DNA of 12,261 nt. Origin: Spirochaetota bacterium (GTDB lineage: Bacteria > Spirochaetota > UBA4802 > UB4802). The stretch is taken from NCBI GenBank assembly GCA_029548025.1, contig JAKPOE010000095.1, positions 1-12,261 on the forward strand. Reading direction: 5' to 3'. Numbering within the stretch: position 1 is the first letter of the stretch; each line of letters opens with the position of its first letter. The translations under genes were made by a program, and so were the position numbers. Below are positions 7,449 through 12,261 of this stretch, in pieces. The notes under the pieces are model-generated. The model saw nothing but the letters and a program-made list of their open reading frames with translations, was not told the DNA's origin and searched no databases.

Positions 7449-7468
7449 TGTACTGACCAGTTGGTACA
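7449..7468. promoter_or_regulatory. Candidate TetR operator (palindromic)
   Basis: Two overlapping dyads lie just upstream of tetR: ACCA-GT-TGGT at 7456-7465, and the outer pair TGTAC (7449-7453) and GTACA (7464-7468), whose centres differ by 2 bases. ACC/GGT dyads are common in TetR-family operators. The site sits at the predicted transcription start and reaches the ribosome binding site, the expected place for autorepression. That the neighbouring TetR protein binds it is inference. Confidence 0.5.
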
Positions 7469-7494
7469 CTATATTATATATCAATTGCTGTCAA
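7468..7494 (-). promoter_or_regulatory. Promoter of the tetR - QueG-like operon
   Basis: On the minus strand TTGACA (7494-7489) is a perfect -35 box. TATAGT (7473-7468), a 5-of-6 match to the -10 box, follows after a short 15-base spacer. A perfect TATAAT also exists at 7478-7473, but only 10 bases from the -35 box, so the exact -10 is unsure. Predicted initiation is near 7461, inside the candidate operator. Confidence 0.5.
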
Positions 7495-7545
7495 TAATTT
7501 TATAATAAGATATATGATTTTAGTATTTAGTAAATATAAATTTAT

Positions 7546-8991
7546 CTATTGTTTTGAACCATCAGGATTTATCTTTGTAAAAAAAATTTCCCTGTTATTA
7601 TCAATAATATCATCCCATGCCAATGCATATTCATAACCATTCCATAGTAAATATGGATTTTGAGAAACACCTAAAGTATTTGAAATATTTATATCATTTG
7701 TTAATTTTAATCCTTCAGAATTAATGAGTGCAAAGTAAATTTCATTATTACCGCTGCGATTATCCTGCCATGAAATTGCGAAATTCTGACCATTATATAC
7801 CAAAGATGGGAAAATAGAATCACCTGTGGCAACAGTAATCCGTATATCATCTAAAATTTTAAGACCTTGAGAATTTATTTTTGTAAAATAAATTTCAGCA
7901 TTTCCATTACGCATATCAGACCAAACAAGAGCATATGAATAATTATCATATGCTATCGACGTGAATGCCGAAACCCCACTAATACTTGTAATAGTGGATT
8001 CATAAATAATTTGGCCAAGTCTATTGATAGATAAATAATTTAATGTAGAATTGGGATTAATATTTTCCTCCCACACTATACCAAGATCATTTCCATTCCA
8101 TGCAATGACTGGTCTTCTTGATGCTGTAGTGGAATTTGATAATCTTGTTGAATCAATTATAATATTTCCATTTATACCAATAATTTTTAAATAAATTTCA
8201 AAATTGCTATTCTTACTGTCATACCATGTTATCAAATACCTGTCTTCATTAAATATTATATGGGGGTACCATGCTATTGAATTACCATCTGAAATAGCAT
8301 TATCACTAATTATTTTTGTTCCATCAAGTTCCAATTTAGAAAATAAAATTTGTGAAAATCCACTATAATTAACTTCATAAACCACTGCATAATTATTATT
8401 ATCCCATATAATAAAGGGTCTCAATTTCTGATAATTACTTTCCGTTATTCTAATATCATTAGAGATTTTCTCTCCATTGTTATTTACTTTTGTAAAAAAT
8501 ATTTCAGAAATATTATTATTATCACTGTTATCTAGCCAAACAATAGCATATTCATTACCGTTCCATGAAGAAACTGGATTGAGAGAAACACCACTATTGT
8601 TTGTTATCCTGATGTTTCCCAAAGGAAGGATGGTATATTCTGTTATAGCAATATCAGAATCAACATATCCAGTTTTATAAGCAATTGCTTTTATTGTTGA
8701 GGAAGATGTTATTATAAATGGTTTTTCATAAATAATCCCATAATTAGGAGAAGGTGTTGAACCATCTGTAGTGAATCTTATTGAAGCATCAATTGTTGTC
8801 GTGGTAATAGATATAATTTGAGAGCCTTTATATTCTCCAGTAATCAAATTAAATTGAGGAGTAAATACTTTATGAATAATATCTTCTTCTCCGTTATTAT
8901 CATTTGATTTATTATATTTGCTAATAAAATCAGAACATGATGTGCAATAAATTAACAATATCAAACATAATATAGTTGATAAATATTTCAT
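7546..8991 (-). CDS. Lipoprotein with CHB_HEX_C domain and about seven propeller-type repeats
   Basis: A 481-residue exported protein of unknown function. The signal peptide MKYLSTILCLILLIYCTS is followed by a likely lipidation cysteine at residue 19 (relaxed lipobox C-T-S-C) and a polar, Asn-rich linker. Residues about 44-121 are a chitobiase/beta-hexosaminidase C-terminal-type domain (IRFTTDGSTPSPNYG, then TIKAIAYKTGYVDS). From about 127 to the end, some seven repeats of roughly 50 residues recur with the pattern [NP...WNGxxYAIxW.D...xEIFFTKIN.xG.KI..DIRIT], suggesting a seven-bladed beta propeller that fills the rest of the protein. No catalytic motif is seen, so binding of glycans or proteins at the cell surface is the natural guess. 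The gene is strikingly AT-rich (for example 11 G+C in 8461-8520), unlike its neighbours, which suggests transfer. No clear Shine-Dalgarno site precedes the ATG. Confidence 0.85.
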   Translation of the reverse strand: MKYLSTILCLILLIYCTSCSDFISKYNKSNDNNGEEDIIHKVFTPQFNLITGEYKGSQIISITTTTIDASIRFTTDGSTPSPNYGIIYEKPFIITSSSTIKAIAYKTGYVDSDIAITEYTILPLGNIRITNNSGVSLNPVSSWNGNEYAIVWLDNSDNNNISEIFFTKVNNNGEKISNDIRITESNYQKLRPFIIWDNNNYAVVYEVNYSGFSQILFSKLELDGTKIISDNAISDGNSIAWYPHIIFNEDRYLITWYDSKNSNFEIYLKIIGINGNIIIDSTRLSNSTTASRRPVIAWNGNDLGIVWEENINPNSTLNYLSINRLGQIIYESTITSISGVSAFTSIAYDNYSYALVWSDMRNGNAEIYFTKINSQGLKILDDIRITVATGDSIFPSLVYNGQNFAISWQDNRSGNNEIYFALINSEGLKLTNDINISNTLGVSQNPYLLWNGYEYALAWDDIIDNNREIFFTKINPDGSKQ

Positions 8992-9033
8992 AAACTACCG
9001 AACAATTATTATAACATTTTATTAAATTTCATA

Positions 9034-9051
9034 GTTACTAAAATTAGTAAC
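9034..9051. promoter_or_regulatory. Perfect palindrome upstream of the AT-rich lipoprotein (candidate operator)
   Basis: GTTACTAA-AA-TTAGTAAC is an 18-base inverted repeat with 8-base perfect arms and a 2-base spacer. It lies 21 bases upstream of the putative -10 box of the lipoprotein gene, in the region where the -35 box should be. The tiny spacer favours a protein-binding site over an RNA hairpin. The binding protein is unknown. Confidence 0.45.
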
Positions 9052-9081
9052 ATCGATACATTATTGTATAGCAAATAAAAG

Positions 9082-9105
9082 TCAATAATATTTTTATATT
9101 ATTGA
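9082..9105. repeat. AT-only-stem inverted repeat with TTTT loop
   Basis: TCAATAATAT (9082-9091) is exactly mirrored by ATATTATTGA (9096-9105) around TTTT. A G-T and an A-T pair could extend the stem to 12. It is not followed by a T run on either strand and sits between divergent genes, so it is not an obvious terminator. It could be a binding site, a cruciform-forming element or a relic. Confidence 0.45.
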
Positions 9106-9314
9106 TTAGATTCAACAATTAAGTGCAACCCTTTTCTGTAAAAAATAATGTATAAAATGATTGAAAAAAACAGCAGTATATTTATAAGCAAATTGTCAGT
9201 TGTATAATTTGCCAAACAATAATGCAGATTGTATTTCCTATGGTAGCCATACAATATATGGTATACTTACCCGAGCAATGGCAATGTTCATCTATTTTTA
9301 TAAAGAGGTAGCCA

Positions 9315-10568
9315 ATGAGATATCTGGTGATTGGTTCTGGTGGGCGCGAACATGCAATAGCATGGAGATTATTACATGATGGAAGTGCTACTGAAGTGTA
9401 TGTAGCACCTGGTAATGGCGGGATTGATGATAGGTACAGGGTTGCCATAGCAATCAATGATTTTGAGTCAATGTATACTTTTTGTAAAAGCAAAAGTATT
9501 GATGTCGTTGTTGTTGGTCCTGAAGCCCCGCTTGTCAATGGTATTGTTGATTTTCTTCACAATAAAGGTATTCGGGTTTTTGGTCCCACAGCAAAGGCTG
9601 CACAACTAGAAGGAAGCAAGCTATTTGCAAAGTACATCATGCAAAAATATAATGTTCCTACTGCTCAATTCAGAGAATTTAAAGATAAAAACGATTTATT
9701 GCACTATATTGAATCGCTTACTGAATATCCAATAGTTATAAAGCTGGATGGTCTTGCTGCCGGTAAGGGTGTTGGTGTGTGCAATACAAAACATGATGCT
9801 ATACAGTTTATTAATACTATGGTCAACCATGACACAAGGGTGTTTGTTGAGGATTTTTGCGCTGGTGAGGAAGCCTCTGTATTGGGAATAAGTGACGGGA
9901 AGACAGTAGTACCGTTTATAGCAGCGCAGGATCATAAGCGTGCATTTGATAATGATGAAGGTCCCAATACTGGAGGAATGGGCGCCTATGCACCAGCACC
10001 AATAGTTGATAGCAGAATTTTAGGAAGGGTTCACAGAGAGATTTTACAGCCGGTTATTCAGGGGATGAATAAAGAAGGCATCCCTTTTGCAGGGATTTTG
10101 TATGCGGGCATTATCATCAAGGATGGGATGATTAAGGTGTTAGAATTTAATGTACGATTTGGTGATCCCGAAACACAGGTATTGCTGCCTCTTTTAAATG
10201 GCAAATTGGGTGATTATATCAATGCTGCAATAGATGGCACATTATCATCAACAAATCTTTCATTCCGGAATAAACACGCTGTTACGGTTGTTTTAGCATC
10301 AGGTGGTTATCCTGGTTCATACTCAACAGGGCTACCAATACATGGATTAGACCAAATCCATAATGATATCCTTATATTTCATGCAGGTACAAAGCGTGAA
10401 GGAAATACTATTGTTGCCAATGGGGGAAGGGTGCTCAATGTAACCGCCATTGCTGACAGCCTTGAGGAGGCATATAATAAAGTATATAGTGTAATACCAT
10501 TGTTATCGTTTGAGGGAATGCACTATAGAAAGGATATCGGATTCAGAGCTTTGAAAAAACGTGCGTAG
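9315..10568 (+). CDS. purD: Phosphoribosylamine--glycine ligase (GAR synthetase)
   Basis: Joins phosphoribosylamine and glycine with ATP hydrolysis, the second step of de novo purine synthesis, in the cytoplasm. At 417 residues it is close to the usual 420-430. The N-terminal domain begins MRYLVIGSGGREHAIAW (1-17, glycine-rich loop) and holds VVGPEAPLVNG (67-76). The ATP-grasp part has IKLDGLAAGKGVGV (142-155), the family signature around HKRAFDNDEGPNTGGMGAY (207-225) and the metal-binding EFNVRFGDPETQ (277-288). The C-terminal domain (about 325-417) is complete. The start is supported by AGAGG (9304-9308), 6 bases upstream of the ATG. No other pur gene is adjacent. The last 66 bases overlap the 3' end of the opposing YkgJ-like gene, so the two convergent transcripts are antisense to each other there. 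Confidence 0.97.
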   Translation: MRYLVIGSGGREHAIAWRLLHDGSATEVYVAPGNGGIDDRYRVAIAINDFESMYTFCKSKSIDVVVVGPEAPLVNGIVDFLHNKGIRVFGPTAKAAQLEGSKLFAKYIMQKYNVPTAQFREFKDKNDLLHYIESLTEYPIVIKLDGLAAGKGVGVCNTKHDAIQFINTMVNHDTRVFVEDFCAGEEASVLGISDGKTVVPFIAAQDHKRAFDNDEGPNTGGMGAYAPAPIVDSRILGRVHREILQPVIQGMNKEGIPFAGILYAGIIIKDGMIKVLEFNVRFGDPETQVLLPLLNGKLGDYINAAIDGTLSSTNLSFRNKHAVTVVLASGGYPGSYSTGLPIHGLDQIHNDILIFHAGTKREGNTIVANGGRVLNVTAIADSLEEAYNKVYSVIPLLSFEGMHYRKDIGFRALKKRA

Positions 10569-11033
10569 ATCAATCCGCTCTTTTTGTAATAACGGTATAT
10601 TCACTTCTTTTATAAATAAAAGGTTAATGCCTGCAAGCATGCTGTTGCAATGTTCTACATTTAAGATGTGATTGGCTGCAAACGAAATACCATTATTGCA
10701 TGGGCAAACATCGATTGTTGTATCCACCATAATTGGACATCCATGAGTTCTGCAAATAATAGGTCGGTAAGGGTATATTCTGCATGTATGCTCATGTAAG
10801 AATATACAATATTCATTATCTTTGGTGTTTGTTATGGCTTCCCGTACGGAGGGTGATTGGTTACTATACCAATGAAGGATGGCAACCATCTCAACGGGGA
10901 AAACACTTTCCAGTATGCAACATCCGCTGCAGCCTTCTTTACATTGTAACAAGGTGCCATATACAGCAATAATGTCACTGGTAAATGCATCTATCCTTTT
11001 TACTAATTCGTTGTAATAATACAGAGATTTCAT
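10503..11033 (-). CDS. YkgJ-like CxxCxxCC-family cysteine cluster protein
   Basis: A 176-residue cytoplasmic protein of the zinc/iron-chelating YkgJ family (PF03692 type), whose function is unknown. Its cysteines form the family pattern: C31, C35, C38 and C39 (CKEGCSGCC), then C76, C84 with RIYPYRPIICR (85-95, C94), C99, C110, C112 and C129. Such proteins are thought to bind a metal or Fe-S cluster. The first cluster has a three-residue gap between its first two cysteines. The ATG lies 4 bases after the dsbD stop with no ribosome binding site of its own, so translation is probably coupled to dsbD. The 3' end overlaps purD by 66 bases on the other strand; the last 20 or so residues are therefore constrained by purD and may not be functionally important. 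Confidence 0.85.
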   Translation of the reverse strand: MKSLYYYNELVKRIDAFTSDIIAVYGTLLQCKEGCSGCCILESVFPVEMVAILHWYSNQSPSVREAITNTKDNEYCIFLHEHTCRIYPYRPIICRTHGCPIMVDTTIDVCPCNNGISFAANHILNVEHCNSMLAGINLLFIKEVNIPLLQKERIDLRTFFQSSESDILSIVHSLKR

Positions 11034-11037
11034 AGAG

Positions 11038-12261
11038 TTAATGGTGCGGTATTGTCATCAATTGCAGTGTTTGTTGTGAATTGCTTATATCCATGGCTTT
11101 TTGTAAAGCTTTTAAAAGATCATTGGAAGTATACATATCGCGAAGTATGAGCGGCTGGTAAAAATATTCACCTTTTGGGAAAATTGCTACAAATGGAATT
11201 GAACGGGCACCAAGGCTTTGCATAAGCTCTTCTGCTAATTCATTTTTTGTTGTGATATCTGCTTTATAAGTATGGATGTCATTGGACTTAATAAAATCGA
11301 TGACCTTTTTTGATTTCAGAGTAGTTCCTTCAACCAATTTGCAATTAGGGCACCAGTCTGCGGTAAAAATTATCATTGATACATGGGAACTATTATTGTG
11401 AACTATCGCATCCCAATCCAATTGTTTCAATGGTATTCTGGATACAGATGGTTTTGTAGTAAATAGCATTAACCCTGATATTATAACAATTGCCAAAAGA
11501 ATAATAAATGAAGTGATACGATGTATTAGCGGTCGGGCTATATTTCCAAATATGCCCCATTGCCATAATCCTAACGAAAGCAGCAGAATAAACCATAATG
11601 CCTGCGTAAGGGCTGTTATATCAAGGAGGGTTATCAGGTAAATTGAAGTTGCAACAAGCAAAAAACCCATGCATTGTTCAAAAATAATCATCCATTCGCC
11701 AGGTTTAGGGATAAAACGAACAAGTGATGGATACATAGCAAGGATTAGATAGGGAAGTGACATCCCTATACCAATATTGATAAATATCATAAAGATTACG
11801 ATAGGATGTTGTGTTAATGTCCATGTTAGTATAGCTCCTAAAAAGGGGCCACTGCAGGGAGTAGCCAGAATGGTTGCAAGGACTCCTTTAAAGTAACTAT
11901 CGATATAAGGGTTGGCACTCTGCAGTTTTGAGGGAAGTGAAGGAACATTAAAGGTATAGATGTCAAAAAAAGATAAAGCCATGGAAAATATAATGGCAGC
12001 CATTACTATAATAAATGTTTTATGTTGAAAAAGTTCACCCCAGTTGTAACCGGCAAATGCTGCTAATGCCGCTAAAATAATGAAGGATGTTATAATTCCA
12101 AGTGTGAAAAGTAAACCCATACTTTTTATTTGGCGGGGATTATTATGTGCATATGATACAAAACTAAATAGTTTCAGACTTATTACTGGTAATACACATG
12201 GCATAAAATTAAGTATAAATCCTGCTATAATCCCAAAGATGATGGCATGTAATATCCCTTT
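11038..12261 (-). CDS. dsbD: DsbD-type thiol:disulfide interchange protein (N-terminus outside window)
   Basis: An inner-membrane protein that passes electrons from cytoplasmic thioredoxin to periplasmic thiol proteins. The frame is open to the window end: 19 residues (GILHAIIFGIIAGFILNF) precede the first visible methionine, so the real start is beyond 12261 and that methionine is internal. Of 407 visible residues, the first half forms about eight hydrophobic membrane segments, with the redox cysteines in MPCVLP (C22) and ATPCSGPF (C136). After a last segment near 250-268 comes a periplasmic thioredoxin-like domain with TADWCPNC (C304, C307) and the cis-proline ARSIPFVAIFP (352-362). Whether an N-terminal DsbD alpha domain exists cannot be seen. 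It is followed 4 bases later by the cysteine-rich YkgJ-like gene, forming an apparent operon. Confidence 0.93.
   Translation of the reverse strand, partial: KGILHAIIFGIIAGFILNFMPCVLPVISLKLFSFVSYAHNNPRQIKSMGLLFTLGIITSFIILAALAAFAGYNWGELFQHKTFIIVMAAIIFSMALSFFDIYTFNVPSLPSKLQSANPYIDSYFKGVLATILATPCSGPFLGAILTWTLTQHPIVIFMIFINIGIGMSLPYLILAMYPSLVRFIPKPGEWMIIFEQCMGFLLVATSIYLITLLDITALTQALWFILLLSLGLWQWGIFGNIARPLIHRITSFIILLAIVIISGLMLFTTKPSVSRIPLKQLDWDAIVHNNSSHVSMIIFTADWCPNCKLVEGTTLKSKKVIDFIKSNDIHTYKADITTKNELAEELMQSLGARSIPFVAIFPKGEYFYQPLILRDMYTSNDLLKALQKAMDISNSQQTLQLMTIPHH

Larger units (their letters stand above)
8992..9314. other. Divergent intergenic region between the AT-rich lipoprotein and purD
   Basis: No gene is visible in these 323 bases. 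They hold a TATAAT at 9013-9008 on the minus strand, suitable as the -10 box of the lipoprotein gene but without a good -35 box. They also hold two perfect palindromes (9034-9051 and 9082-9105, listed separately). On the purD side, TATAAT (9203-9208) and TATACT (9262-9267) are possible -10 boxes, neither with a convincing -35. TATGG/CCATA motifs recur at 9239-9243, 9247-9251 and 9257-9261, just before the second one. The region is very AT-rich up to about 9200. Confidence 0.5.

Noticed and set aside
7501..7545. Short direct repeat TTTAGTA-TTTAGTA between tetR and the AT-rich lipoprotein
   Set aside because: Two 7-base AT-rich units in a very AT-rich stretch are expected by chance, and no larger repeat structure surrounds them.
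9182..9538. 118-codon open frame on the minus strand over the purD start
   Set aside because: Half of it is antisense to the conserved N-terminus of PurD, and it matches no recognisable domain. It is a shadow frame.
10607..10622. CTTTTAT-AA-ATAAAAG inverted repeat after purD as a terminator
   Set aside because: The 2-base loop is not feasible for a hairpin, the stem is A-T-rich, and the site lies inside the YkgJ-like coding region.

Overview
The window looks like chromosomal DNA of a Gram-negative-type bacterium with many lipoproteins. Three separate genes begin with a signal peptide and a lipidation cysteine, some with relaxed lipoboxes. One of these carries a chitobiase C-terminal-type (CHB_HEX_C) domain followed by propeller-like repeats. 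That mix would fit a spirochaete or a similar environmental anaerobe, but this is an inference from gene style only; no ribosomal RNA or other taxonomic marker is present.

Layout. Positions 1-4083 read on the plus strand: the tail of a probable ATPase/nuclease-like protein cut by the window edge, adenine deaminase (ade), an ankyrin-repeat lipoprotein, and a lipocalin-like lipoprotein ending at a strong terminator. Positions 4211-8991 read on the minus strand. In transcription order these are an AT-rich CHB_HEX_C/propeller lipoprotein (8991-7546), a TetR-family regulator overlapping a QueG-like Fe-S/corrinoid reductase (7437-5694), an AAA+ ATPase with a DUF4143-type C-terminus (5569-4370), and directly behind the ATPase stop, in the same frame, the last 52 residues of an acyl-CoA synthetase. 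That remnant marks a rearrangement junction. A divergent intergenic region (8992-9314) with two perfect palindromes separates the AT-rich lipoprotein from purD (plus strand, 9315-10568). purD overlaps tail to tail with a cysteine-rich YkgJ-like protein (minus), which lies 4 bases downstream of a DsbD-type membrane thiol reductase that runs off the right end.

How the genes relate. Two purine genes occur (ade for adenine salvage, purD for de novo synthesis), but they are not adjacent and form no visible operon. The clearest functional pairs are dsbD with the CxxCxxCC protein, and tetR with the QueG-like reductase. The QueG-like protein appears to lack the acidic residue used by true epoxyqueuosine reductases and has altered spacing in its first Fe-S cluster motif, so it is probably a paralogue with a different substrate.

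I found no CRISPR array, tRNA, rRNA, insertion sequence or recognisable defence or phage system. The best leads are the acyl-CoA ligase remnant at the ATPase boundary, the variant QueG-like enzyme with its own regulator and palindromic operator, and the AT-rich lipoprotein with its palindromic upstream region. I see no convincing evidence for a wholly new system.
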